Part shown: positions 16,556 through 24,863 of the stretch, piece by piece | Layout of the letters: the number at the start of each line of letters is the position of its first letter | How positions within the stretch are numbered: the stretch's first letter is position 1 | Source: Hyphomicrobiales bacterium | GTDB taxonomy: Bacteria > Pseudomonadota > Alphaproteobacteria > Rhizobiales > Xanthobacteraceae | Assembly (NCBI GenBank): GCA_016185205.1 | Contig: JACPOA010000028.1 | Span: forward strand, 1-60,001 | Direction of reading: 5' to 3' | Length of the DNA: 60,001 nt | Program-made: the position numbers and the translations under genes | The notes under the pieces: model-generated | Database searches by the model: none | What the model saw: the letters and a program-made list of their open reading frames with translations, nothing else | Told to the model about the DNA's origin: nothing

Positions 16556-17721
16556 GCCTACTTCCCCACCTCGCCCGCATCGTCGACGCGCCATACCCGC
16601 GCTTTTCCGAGCCGGAGATGGCGCGTCGGCGCGCGGCGGTCGAAGAGCTGCTGGCGCGGGCGGAGTGCGAGCATCTCGTATTTTGCGGCGCCAACCGCTT
16701 CGGCTCGGCGGTGCAGTGGCTGACACAATGGCCGGTGACCGCCGAGGCGGTCGGCGTCATGTCGCCGCGCGAGCGCGACGCGCTGTTCGTGCAATACGTC
16801 AACCATGCGCCGCAGGCGCGGCTGCTGGCCGACAAGGCCGAGGTGGCCTGGGGCGGCGAGTCGTCAATCGGCGCCGCCATCGAGGTGCTGGCCAAGCGTG
16901 GCGCGCGCGAACGTCGCGTGGCAACGCTGGGCCCGGTGAACGCCGAGCAACACGCGGCCCTGTCGGTGCGCTTCGGCAAACTGAAAAACCTCAATCGCGA
17001 TTACATCCGCCTGCGCCAAGTGAAATCGGCCGAGGAACTCGACTGGCTGCGCATCGGCGCGCATTTCAGCGATCTCGGCATGGCGGCGCTGCGCGACGGC
17101 GTCCGGCCCGGATTGAACGAGCGCCAGCTCGGCGATGTGGTCGAGCGCGCCTACGTGTCGCAAGGCGCGGTCAATGTCATTCACTACATCGGCGTGACAT
17201 CCATGAAAGCGCCCGATCTGGCAGTGCCGCGGCAATTCCCGACCACGCGGCGCGTGCAGGCCGGCGACGCGGTGGTGGCCGAAATCAGCGCGGCATTCTG
17301 GGAGCATCCGGGACAGGTACTGCGCAGCTTCACGCTCGGCGCGCCGAGCCAGCTCTATCGCGATCTGCACGCCGCTGCCGATGCCGCGTTCGACGCCATT
17401 GCCGCGGTGCTCAAAGCCGGCGCCACGCCGGCGCACGTGATCGAAGCCTCCGGTGTGATCGAGGACGCAGGCTTCACCATCATCGACGATCTCTTGCACG
17501 GCTATGGCGGCGGCTACCTGCCGCCGATCCTGGGGAGCAAGAGCCGTCCGGCCGGGCCGGTGCCGCAAGAGCCATTCCGCGCCGGGCAGACAGTGGTGAT
17601 TCAGCCCAATGTGGTGACGCGTGATGGCACGGCCGGCGTGCAGACCGGTGAGATGGTGGTGATTACCGAGACCGGCATCGAGCGGATGCACGCGATGCCG
17701 CGCGGCTTCCACATTATTTGA
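16552..17721 (+). CDS. M24 (creatinase/aminopeptidase-fold) protein lacking the metal ligands
   Basis: 389 residues: an N-terminal creatinase-like domain (about 1-150) and a C-terminal pita-bread domain. The five M24 metal ligands (Asp, Asp, His, Glu, Glu) read here as Glu244, Gln255, His316, Gln351 and Gly366, so only the histidine survives. It is therefore unlikely to be a metallopeptidase; metal-free creatinase-type hydrolases in this fold are a precedent. GTG at 16552 overlaps the RidA-like stop (GTGA), and a longer in-frame reading would run back into that gene. The 3' end overlaps the convergent alpha/beta hydrolase by 8 nt. Substrate unknown. Confidence 0.8.
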   Translation: MSLLPHLARIVDAPYPRFSEPEMARRRAAVEELLARAECEHLVFCGANRFGSAVQWLTQWPVTAEAVGVMSPRERDALFVQYVNHAPQARLLADKAEVAWGGESSIGAAIEVLAKRGARERRVATLGPVNAEQHAALSVRFGKLKNLNRDYIRLRQVKSAEELDWLRIGAHFSDLGMAALRDGVRPGLNERQLGDVVERAYVSQGAVNVIHYIGVTSMKAPDLAVPRQFPTTRRVQAGDAVVAEISAAFWEHPGQVLRSFTLGAPSQLYRDLHAAADAAFDAIAAVLKAGATPAHVIEASGVIEDAGFTIIDDLLHGYGGGYLPPILGSKSRPAGPVPQEPFRAGQTVVIQPNVVTRDGTAGVQTGEMVVITETGIERMHAMPRGFHII

Positions 17722-18775
17722 GCTGCTCTTTCATCCAATCCGCGCTCTGCGAGCGCCAGCGGTAGGCGCGGTTGGTGGCGATGTGGTTGCCGTCCTCGAT
17801 CATCATCAGTTCGACCGGGCCCTTCACCTCGCGCGCCAGGCGCTCGGCGTCCTTGGCCGGCACGATGCGGTCGAGCCGTCCGTTCACGATGAAAATGGGG
17901 CAAGTGATGTTGTGCGCGATGCCTTCGAGCGACAGCGTCAACGCGTTCTTGCGCGCCTCGTCCTGCGTCTTGCAATGGCTGCGCACGCGGAATGCCTCGC
18001 GCGTCAGTTCCGGTAGCCCGTCCCAGGCCGCGCCGAAGTTGAACGGGCCGCCGAGCGCGATGCAGGCCTTGATGCGCTTGTCGAAGGCGGCCGCGCGCGG
18101 CGCGTAATAGCCGCCCAGGCTCACGCCCCACATGCCGATGCGCGCGGCATCGAGATCGCGGCGGCTCGCCGCGAAATCGAGCACGGCCTTGACCGGCACT
18201 TCGTAGTCGCCGCGGATGGCAAAGTCGTATTGCGCCTCGCCCTGGCCGGGCCCGTCGAAAATCAGCGTGGCCAGCCCGCGCGCCAGGAACGGATTTTCAT
18301 AGGCCTCGCCCTCTTCCTTGGTGGAATCGAGCCCGACCGCCATCGCCACCACCGGCGGCTTTTCGACGCCGGCCGGCTTGCGCAGGATGCCGGCCAGCGT
18401 CTTGCCCTGGTAGGGAATCTCCACCCGTTCGCCGGGCGGGCGCAGGTGCGGCAACGCCGCTTGTCGGCACGCGATCGCTTTCATGTGCGCGACTTTCATC
18501 TGCGGCACGTCGTTGACGAACAGGAACGCGGCGAAATGATAGTAGACGGTGGCGCGCTGCAGACATTCGCCGGCGGTGAGAAAATGCTTTTTCGCCAGCG
18601 CCTCGCGGCCGAGCTGCTCGTGATGCGCGGCGCGCGCCGACCAGGCGCGGCACCACTCGCTGTAGGACGAGATCGAGCCGGTCACCTCCTCGAAATCGGT
18701 GAGCGCGACGCCATTGGCGACGAAGCGCGGGCCCCAATGCGAAATCGCGGCCTTGAGCAAGGGGTCGGATGACAT
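17714..18775 (-). CDS. Alpha/beta hydrolase (FrsA / pseudooxynicotine-hydrolase type)
   Basis: 353 residues. An N-terminal helical cap of about 130 residues precedes the hydrolase core. The nucleophile elbow GVSLGGYYA, the oxyanion-region VAMAVGLDSTKEEG, the acid in IVNGRLDRIVPA and the histidine in IEDGNHIATNRAY make a complete Ser-Asp-His triad. The cap-plus-core layout resembles C-C or ester hydrolases related to 2,6-dihydroxypseudooxynicotine hydrolase and FrsA. It starts MSSDPLLKAAISHWGPRF. It lies tail-to-tail with the M24-like gene and upstream of nothing obviously related. Confidence 0.85.
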   Translation of the reverse strand: MSSDPLLKAAISHWGPRFVANGVALTDFEEVTGSISSYSEWCRAWSARAAHHEQLGREALAKKHFLTAGECLQRATVYYHFAAFLFVNDVPQMKVAHMKAIACRQAALPHLRPPGERVEIPYQGKTLAGILRKPAGVEKPPVVAMAVGLDSTKEEGEAYENPFLARGLATLIFDGPGQGEAQYDFAIRGDYEVPVKAVLDFAASRRDLDAARIGMWGVSLGGYYAPRAAAFDKRIKACIALGGPFNFGAAWDGLPELTREAFRVRSHCKTQDEARKNALTLSLEGIAHNITCPIFIVNGRLDRIVPAKDAERLAREVKGPVELMMIEDGNHIATNRAYRWRSQSADWMKEQLK

Positions 18776-18822
18776 GCGGAGATTTCCTTGTGATCGAAAT
18801 GTCGGAACGGACTAGCTACCCA

Positions 18823-18863
18823 TCCCCGATCAAGTCGGGGACAGCCTTTTCGGGATCATGCGC
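18823..18863. repeat. Short hairpin and REP-like fragment
   Basis: Perfect hairpin tccccgatcaagtcgggga (18823-18841), followed by acagccttttcgggatcatgcg, which matches the right arm of the repeat at 10151-10199. It lies between the ABC ATPase stop and the hydrolase start, and may serve as terminator for the minus-strand ATPase gene. Confidence 0.5.
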
Positions 18864-18865
18864 TG

Positions 18866-19705
18866 TCAGCGTTCGAGAACGAATTCGGCTTCGCGGGCTT
18901 CCCGCATCAGTGTGCCCCACACCTGCTCGCGCAGTTCGGCGAAGCGCGGCAGGCGCAGTGTTTCGCGCGTGCGCGGTTGCGGCAGATCGATGGTGATGGT
19001 CTCGTGGATGCTTGAGGGCCTGCCCTTGAGCACGATCACCCGGTGGCCGAGCAGCACGGCTTCCTCGATCGAATGGGTGACGAAGATCATGGCGGTCGGC
19101 CGTTCGTCCCAGATGCGCAGCAGCTCAAATTGCAGAATCTCGCGGGTCTGCGCGTCGACCGCCGCGAACGGCTCGTCCATCAGCAGCACATTGGGCTCCA
19201 CGGCGAGCGCGCGGGCAAGCCCGCAGCGCTGCTGCATGCCGCCGGACATCTGGTAGGGGAACGCCTTCTCGAAGCCGGAGAGACCGACCAGCTTGATGAA
19301 TTCCGGCACCTTGCGCTCGACGTCGATCTTCGACGCGCCCGCCATGCGCAAGCCATAAGCGACGTTCTCGTACACGGTCTTCCACGGAAACAGGCCGAAA
19401 TGCTGGAACACCATGGCGACGCCGGCGATCGGCTCGGTGACGTGTTGATCGCCGACCATGACGTCGCCGCTATCGAACGGCAGCAGCCCGTCGATGCAGC
19501 GCAGCAGCGTGGTCTTGCCGCAGCCGGACGGGCCGACAATGGCGACGATCTCGCGCTCGCCGACATCGAAGTCGATGTTACGGAACACTTCGAGCGTGCC
19601 GTAATACTTGCCGAGGCCGCGCACGCGGATGCGCGGCTCGGCACCGGCCGCGCGGGCGGTGTTGGCGGAAGAAATGGCGGAGACCGCCGTCTGTTGATGT
19701 GTCAC
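18866..19705 (-). CDS. ABC transporter ATP-binding protein (nitrate/sulfonate/taurine type)
   Basis: 279 residues. Walker A GPSGCGKTT, Q-loop VFQHFGLFPWKTVYENV, signature MSGGMQQR and Walker B VLLMDEPFAAVDAQTRE are intact, followed by the H-loop VTHSIEEAVLLGHRVIVL. The sequence style matches the SsuB/TauB/NrtD family that energises import of sulfonates, nitrate or pyrimidine precursors. No permease or binding protein is encoded on either side in this window, so its membrane partner is elsewhere. The start is GTG at 19705, overlapping the preceding gene's stop (GTGA). Confidence 0.9.
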   Translation of the reverse strand: MTHQQTAVSAISSANTARAAGAEPRIRVRGLGKYYGTLEVFRNIDFDVGEREIVAIVGPSGCGKTTLLRCIDGLLPFDSGDVMVGDQHVTEPIAGVAMVFQHFGLFPWKTVYENVAYGLRMAGASKIDVERKVPEFIKLVGLSGFEKAFPYQMSGGMQQRCGLARALAVEPNVLLMDEPFAAVDAQTREILQFELLRIWDERPTAMIFVTHSIEEAVLLGHRVIVLKGRPSSIHETITIDLPQPRTRETLRLPRFAELREQVWGTLMREAREAEFVLER

Positions 19706-20361
19706 TCGGCGGCCTGTGTCGTTGGTTTAGCGTTGGTTTTGGCCCAGTAGTCGGCGGCCTGCTTGGACCGCTTGAGCGCGTCCTCGGTCTCGAAGCCCGG
19801 CGCCATCGAGCCGTCTGTGCCTGCGAGAATCTGGTGGTGCTCGATGTTGAGCGTGCGCAGCCAGCGCTGCTGACCCATGGTTATGGCGACGAAATAGCCG
19901 ATCTCGACCAGCTCGGGCTCGCTGAAATGCTTGTGCAGACGCGCCCAGAATGCGTCGTCGCACGGCAGATCCCAGGTGATCGCCTCGGCATAGGACAGCG
20001 CCGCCTTCTGCTTTTCGTCGTAAAGTTTTGAACTTTCGAAATTGATCAGGTCGGAATAGTCGTCCTCCTTGAGACCGGACTTGGCCGCCTTGATCGAGCG
20101 CTGATTGCCGCAGAATTCGCACAGCACCGAGCGCGACACGTAGATGCGGCACAGCTCCTTGATCTTGTGATCGGCGACGCCGTTCTTGAACACGTCGCGC
20201 CAGGTATTGGCGAACGACCAGAACGTCGCCGGCACATGGGCGCGGATCGCCTGACTTTCCGGCCGCGGCGTTCCCTCCCGCGCGCAACGCTCGAACTCGG
20301 CGATCATGGCAGGGTCTTTGACCGTCGAAGGATCGACATAGCTAATGCGCGGTTTAGACAT
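19702..20361 (-). CDS. Carboxymuconolactone decarboxylase / AhpD-like family protein
   Basis: 219 residues. The core CMD helix bundle includes HKIKELCRIYVSRSVLCEFCGNQRS, where CEFC is the AhpD-type CxxC position, and later SYAEAITWDLPCDDAFW and VEIGYFVAITMGQQRWLRTLNIEHH. AhpD-like proteins are disulfide-dependent peroxidase partners, whereas CMD acts in aromatic catabolism; the CxxC favours the redox branch. ATG at 20361 is preceded by GGGAGAA. It is translationally coupled to the ABC ATPase downstream, an unusual partner. Confidence 0.85.
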   Translation of the reverse strand: MSKPRISYVDPSTVKDPAMIAEFERCAREGTPRPESQAIRAHVPATFWSFANTWRDVFKNGVADHKIKELCRIYVSRSVLCEFCGNQRSIKAAKSGLKEDDYSDLINFESSKLYDEKQKAALSYAEAITWDLPCDDAFWARLHKHFSEPELVEIGYFVAITMGQQRWLRTLNIEHHQILAGTDGSMAPGFETEDALKRSKQAADYWAKTNAKPTTQAAE

Positions 20362-20821
20362 CGGCGAGTTCTCCCAGAAAAATTCTTGGCCGTGCGCCGG
20401 TCGCGGGCGCAACGGCAGTCGTTGCCGCATGTTGCCGCAACCGCATCGAGTGAGCAACGCCGGCGGCTTGCTTCGCTAACCTTGCCTTAGTCTTGATCAT
20501 GTCGTCCCGCGGCTGTGCTTGCGCTTGCTGGCGTGGGCGAGGGCCCGTATTTGCGGCGTTTTGCGAGAGCGTAGGGATGCTTAAGCTAAACCGATCGTTA
20601 CAGTGTGGGCGGCGATACGATCCAGTATTGTTAATGGCCGGCAAGGTTACTCTAAAGTTCATCCTATTTCGGATACCGATCGTAAACAATAGTAATTCAG
20701 AGGCTCTTCAGCATAGTCCCAGATGCGCCCGCGATTTTAGCAATTGAATACTTCCTGACCTTTAGTCTCGTCCCGAATAGACCAGAGCAGTTTCCGGTCG
20801 CGTCAAACGGGACAAACCGCC
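20362..20821. other. 460-bp intergenic region between divergent AhpD-like and cpaB genes
   Basis: No convincing gene on either strand: the longest open frames lack codon bias and ribosome-binding sites. From about 20580 to 20760 the base composition is clearly lower in G+C than the flanks (ttgttaatggc, cctatttcgg, aacaatagtaattcag). That fits a promoter region or the remnant of a lost gene. It must contain the promoters of both the minus-strand AhpD-like gene and the Tad operon. I see no Flp pilin reading frame in it. Confidence 0.6.
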
Positions 20822-21691
20822 GTGCGTGCCAGCACCATCGTCATGATCGGGTTCGCCGTCGTCTTCGGCTTGCTCGCCGTGTTCATCGCCCAGGTCTGGC
20901 TCAACAACCAGGCCAACATGCAGGCGCAGAATTACGAGGCGAACAAGAAACCGCAGTCGACCCGCACCATCGTCGTCGCCAAGGAGCCGTTGCGCTTCGG
21001 CACCGAACTCAGCGCCGCGATGTTGCAGGAAGTGCCGTGGCCGGCCGAATCGCTGCCGGCCGGCGCCTTCACCGCGATCAAAGACATTCTGTCCGGCGGC
21101 CGCCGCGTGGTGCTGTCGGCGATCGAGGCGAACGAGCCGGTGCTCGCGCTCAAGATCACCGGCGCCGGCCAGCGCGCGACGCTGTCGGCTTTGGTGAAGC
21201 CCGGCATGAAGGCGGTGACCATCCGCGTCAACGACGTCGAAGGCGTCGGCGGCTTCGTGCTGCCGGGCGACCACGTCGATGTCGTGCTCACGCGCCAGAT
21301 CGACAAGGGCTCGGCCACCACCGACGTCGTGCTGCAGAACACGCGCGTGCTGGCAGTCGACCAGAGCGCCGACGAGCGCACGTCGAAAGCGGCGGTGGCC
21401 AAGTCGGTGACGCTGGAAGTCGACACGGTCGAAGCCCAGAAAGTTTGGTTGGCCTCCTCGGTCGGCAGCCTGTCGCTGCTGCTGCGCAAGGCCGGCGAAA
21501 CCGCCGAAGTGAAGACGCGCAAGATCACGCTCAAGGATCTGGGCACCCATGAGCCGGTCGGCGAGCAAAAAGCCGCCGTGACTGCGACGGTGGTGGTGAC
21601 ACGCGCATCGGCGAAACAGGAATACACCGTACCGGTCGAGGGACGTCATGGGGCCTCGACCGATGCGGGACGGAGGCAAGAGGCCTGGTAA
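20822..21691 (+). CDS. cpaB: Flp/Tad pilus assembly protein CpaB (RcpC)
   Basis: 289 residues. An N-terminal membrane anchor (IVMIGFAVVFGLLAVFIAQVWL) is followed by the SAF/CpaB domain with TIVVAKEPLRFGTELSAAML and a second block VEGVGGFVLPGDHVDVVLT, both typical of CpaB, a periplasmic protein that helps assemble the secretin. Translation starts at GTG 20822, which places the anchor at the very N-terminus as in homologues. It is the first gene of the Tad operon; cpaC follows after 39 bp. Confidence 0.93.
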   Translation: MRASTIVMIGFAVVFGLLAVFIAQVWLNNQANMQAQNYEANKKPQSTRTIVVAKEPLRFGTELSAAMLQEVPWPAESLPAGAFTAIKDILSGGRRVVLSAIEANEPVLALKITGAGQRATLSALVKPGMKAVTIRVNDVEGVGGFVLPGDHVDVVLTRQIDKGSATTDVVLQNTRVLAVDQSADERTSKAAVAKSVTLEVDTVEAQKVWLASSVGSLSLLLRKAGETAEVKTRKITLKDLGTHEPVGEQKAAVTATVVVTRASAKQEYTVPVEGRHGASTDAGRRQEAW

Positions 21692-21730
21692 GTCCGGGCG
21701 TGCAGTGAGTGACGGGGTGGGGAGAGTGTC

Positions 21731-23275
21731 GTGAACAACAATAGCGACTTTGTCGTCGGCTTCGGCTGGCGGCGCACGGACAGGACCGCGAAGAGCGGCA
21801 ATTGGCTGCGCGACGTGGTCATTGCGCTTGGCATCGCCATGGCGGCGACGCTTCTGTGCATGGCCGGCGATGCCTATGCGCAGCAGCGCACCATCCAGAT
21901 CAGCGGCGCCAACCGCACCGCCATGGTGACGGTGACGATCGGCAAGTCGCAGGACGTGCGCACCGAAACCAGCTTCGTCGACGTCATGGTCGGCGATCCG
22001 GAGGTGGCCGACGTCAATCCGCTCACCGATCACACGCTGTCGATTCTGGCCAAGAAGATCGGCACCACCCGCGTGTCGGTCTATTCCGAAGGCAAGAAGC
22101 TGATCGGTATCTTCGACGTCGAGGTGTCCTACGACATCACGCGCCTGACCAACGAGCTCAAGCGCCGCTTTCCGCGCTCCAGCCTGCAGGCCTCGACCGT
22201 CAACGGCCGCATCATGCTGTCCGGCGAGGTCAGCGATGCCGCCACGCTCGACAAGGCGGTGACCATCGCGCGCCAGTTCGGGCCGGAGATCATCAATTCG
22301 GTCTCGGTCATGGCGCCGCAGCAGGTCATGCTGGAAGTGCGCTTCATTGAGATTTCGCGCACCGCCGGCCGCGAGCTGGGCGTGCAGTGGAACCGCTTTG
22401 GCGGCAACAGCATCACTAATATCGGAAACCGCACCGCGGCCTCAAACCTGCCTATCACGTCGAGCGCCGCGGAAACGGCGGCGGGTGTGATCTCCGGCGC
22501 TTCCCCGTTCGGCTTCCTGATTGCCCGCATGGTGGCGGGCGGCGTATCCACCGACGTTATGATCAACGCGCTCGAGCAGAAGGGCATTGCCCGCAGCCTG
22601 GCCGAGCCCAACCTGGTCGCGCTTTCCGGCGATACCGCGAGCTTCCTGGCCGGCGGCGAATATCCCATTCCGGTGGCGGGTAGCCTTGGGCAGGTGACCG
22701 TCGACTACAAGAAATACGGTGTCGGCCTCGCCTTCACCCCGACTGTGCTCGGCAACAGCCTGATCAACCTGAAGATCGAGCCGGAGGTGAGCCAGATCGA
22801 CACCACGCGCTCGGTCGGAATCCCAGGCGGCATCTCGATCCCGGCGCTGATCGTGCGCCGCGCCTCGACCACGGTCGAGCTGCGCGACGGCCAGAGCTTC
22901 ATGATCGGCGGCCTGTTGCAGAGCGACAACAAGAACCTGGCCGAGCAACTGCCGTGGCTCGGCAGCGTGCCGGTGCTGGGCGCGCTGTTCTCCAGCAAGT
23001 CCTATCAGAAGAACGAGACCGATCTCGCCATCATCGTCACACCGCGTCTCGTGCGTCCCGCCCGCCCGGGCGACGTGATGAAGACGCCGGCCGATGACTC
23101 GCTGCCGCCGAACGATGCGGACTTCTTCCTGCTCGGCAAGACCGAGGTCACGCGGGAAGAGGCGCGCGCGCTGACGCCCGCGACCGCGCGTATCGCCACC
23201 GCCGGAGCGCAGCCTTTCACCGGGCACATGCTCGACATGCCGAAGTGGGGGATTTCCAATGCGGCCATCCAGTAA
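21731..23275 (+). CDS. cpaC: Tad/Flp pilus outer-membrane secretin CpaC (RcpA)
   Basis: 514 residues. A signal-anchor region (VVIALGIAMAATLLCMAGDAYA, about 33-54) precedes the N-terminal domain with VDVMVGDPEVADVNPLTDHTLSILAKKIG, a BON-like domain (LKRRFPRSSLQASTVNGRIM), and the secretin core with LLEVRF-type strand VMLEVRFIEISRTAGRELGVQW and the conserved VPVLGALFSSKSYQKNETDLAIIVTPRLV. It forms the outer-membrane channel for the pilus. The start is GTG 21731 with GGGGAGAG upstream. Its 3' end overlaps the next gene by 17 nt. Confidence 0.95.
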   Translation: MNNNSDFVVGFGWRRTDRTAKSGNWLRDVVIALGIAMAATLLCMAGDAYAQQRTIQISGANRTAMVTVTIGKSQDVRTETSFVDVMVGDPEVADVNPLTDHTLSILAKKIGTTRVSVYSEGKKLIGIFDVEVSYDITRLTNELKRRFPRSSLQASTVNGRIMLSGEVSDAATLDKAVTIARQFGPEIINSVSVMAPQQVMLEVRFIEISRTAGRELGVQWNRFGGNSITNIGNRTAASNLPITSSAAETAAGVISGASPFGFLIARMVAGGVSTDVMINALEQKGIARSLAEPNLVALSGDTASFLAGGEYPIPVAGSLGQVTVDYKKYGVGLAFTPTVLGNSLINLKIEPEVSQIDTTRSVGIPGGISIPALIVRRASTTVELRDGQSFMIGGLLQSDNKNLAEQLPWLGSVPVLGALFSSKSYQKNETDLAIIVTPRLVRPARPGDVMKTPADDSLPPNDADFFLLGKTEVTREEARALTPATARIATAGAQPFTGHMLDMPKWGISNAAIQ

Positions 23276-23615
23276 CGCCATGCGCAGCCTCGTGCTCGCC
23301 GCCGTGCTCGCCACACTTGCCGGCTGCTCGGAATATCTCGACCGTCGCGACACGATTGCGCTCGGCAGCGGCAACGCGGTCGCGTCCGACAGGGTCACCC
23401 ATATGGTCGATCCCTGGCCGCGCGACAGCGCCAATCGCGACATCGCCTTCAACGGCGCCAAGATGGAAACCGCGATCGAGCGCTATCGCACCAATAAAGT
23501 GATCCCGCCGCGCGGCACCGGCACCTCCGCCACCTACGAGGCGACGCCCGCCGCGCAGAACAACATGGCGCCGGTCGGCCCGACCGTGACCCAGCCGGCG
23601 GCGCCGGTGAAATAG
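23259..23615 (+). CDS. Small lipoprotein in the CpaD position of the Tad operon
   Basis: 118 residues. The signal peptide ends in the lipobox LATLAGC, so Cys22 would be lipidated. The mature part contains MVDPWPRDSANRDIAFNGAKMETAIERYRTNKV and a low-complexity tail rich in Ala, Pro and Thr. It occupies the cpaD position, between cpaC and cpaE, but is about half the length of typical CpaD and I do not see the usual CpaD core. It may be a shortened CpaD or a secretin pilotin substitute. ATG 23259 follows GGGGGAT and overlaps cpaC; the in-frame ATG at 23280 lacks a site. Confidence 0.8.
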   Translation: MRPSSNAMRSLVLAAVLATLAGCSEYLDRRDTIALGSGNAVASDRVTHMVDPWPRDSANRDIAFNGAKMETAIERYRTNKVIPPRGTGTSATYEATPAAQNNMAPVGPTVTQPAAPVK

Positions 23616-23631
23616 CGGGATCATTAACGTC

Positions 23632-24861
23632 ATGCGTATCGGCCGTAGCGCCAGCTCAAACCGCACTCGGGTGGTGGTTCTCACCGCCGACGAGGAGTTT
23701 AATCGCTCCGCGCGCGCCACGTTCGGCGCCTCGAGCGCGATTGACCTCAGCATGGTGTCGGGCCGTATCGCGGAGCAGGGCGACGCGCTCGATGTCGAAG
23801 GCGCTACCGTCGTGGTGGTCGATCTCGATGCCGGCCGCGACGACGAGATGCAGGCGCTGTCCCGGCTGATGGTCCGCGTCGGCGTTTGGCCGCCGATGAT
23901 CGCGGTCACCCAGACCTTCGACGAGAACGTCGCCCGCACGCTGATGCAGATGCGGGTCGCCGACTTCCTGGTAAAGCCGGTGGCGCCGATCGATTTGGTG
24001 CGCGCCTGCGCCCGCGTCGCCAAGGGTAAAGCCGGCGGCGCCGAGCCAACCGAAGCGCAGATCTACACGTTCCTGCCCGCGGTCGGCGGCGCCGGCGTCA
24101 CCACGCTGGCGGTACAGACCGCCATGCTGCTGCTCAACAGCGGTGGCCCGCGCGTCAAGCCATCGACGTGTCTGGTCGATCTGGATTTCCAGCATGGCGC
24201 GGTCGCCGACTATCTCGATCTCGAGCCGCGCCTCAATCTGGCGGAAATCGAGCCGCGGCCGGATCGCCTCGACCGGCAATTGCTGGAAGTCATGCTCTCG
24301 TATCACGCCTCCGGCTTGGCGGTGATCGCCGCGCCGAACCGGCCGGCGGAGATGCGCTCGTTCGATCCTGACGTGGTAACCCGGCTGCTCGATCTGGTGT
24401 CCACCAATTTCGAGTATGTCGTATTCGACATGCCGCGCACCTGGTTCTCCTGGACCGACAGCGTGCTGCTCGGCTCGAACAAACTGTTCATCGTCAGCGA
24501 AACCACGGTGCCGGGCTTGCGTCACGCCAAGCAATTGGTGGCGGCGATCAAGGAGCGGCTGGGCGAGGGTCCGAAGCCGCAGGTCATCGTCAATCGCTTC
24601 CATCATCGCCTGTTCTCGGCCGGCCTGCGCCGCAGCGATCTCGAACAGACGCTGGGCGACGCCTTCGCCTGCGCGATCCCCAACGACTACAATCTGGTGC
24701 GCGAGGCGATCGACCGCGGCGTGCCGCTCGACGAGGTCAAGCCGGGCAACAAGATCACCGCGCAGATCCGCAAGCTGGTGCTGGGCAACACGGCCGACAA
24801 GGCCGGGGAATCGAAGTCCGCGCCGCTGTTGCAGAAGCTCAAGCTGTCCGTCGTGAAATAG
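23632..24861 (+). CDS. cpaE: Tad pilus localisation ATPase CpaE (TadZ)
   Basis: 409 residues. An N-terminal receiver-like domain (about 10-130, RTRVVVLTADEEF ... VADFLVKPVAPIDLVRA) is joined to a MinD/ParA-like domain. The Walker A region reads PAVGGAGVTTLA, lacking the usual GKT lysine, a feature seen in TadZ/CpaE proteins. LVDLDFQHGAVADYLDLEPR and VVFDMPRTW supply the switch and Walker B positions. CpaE directs the pilus machine to its cellular site. cpaF starts 2 bp after the stop. Confidence 0.93.
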   Translation: MRIGRSASSNRTRVVVLTADEEFNRSARATFGASSAIDLSMVSGRIAEQGDALDVEGATVVVVDLDAGRDDEMQALSRLMVRVGVWPPMIAVTQTFDENVARTLMQMRVADFLVKPVAPIDLVRACARVAKGKAGGAEPTEAQIYTFLPAVGGAGVTTLAVQTAMLLLNSGGPRVKPSTCLVDLDFQHGAVADYLDLEPRLNLAEIEPRPDRLDRQLLEVMLSYHASGLAVIAAPNRPAEMRSFDPDVVTRLLDLVSTNFEYVVFDMPRTWFSWTDSVLLGSNKLFIVSETTVPGLRHAKQLVAAIKERLGEGPKPQVIVNRFHHRLFSAGLRRSDLEQTLGDAFACAIPNDYNLVREAIDRGVPLDEVKPGNKITAQIRKLVLGNTADKAGESKSAPLLQKLKLSVVK

Positions 24862-24863
24862 GA

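Noticed and set aside
20493-20747. A possible small pilin gene upstream of cpaB
   Set aside because: The frame has no prepilin signal, no hydrophobic core and no ribosome-binding site.
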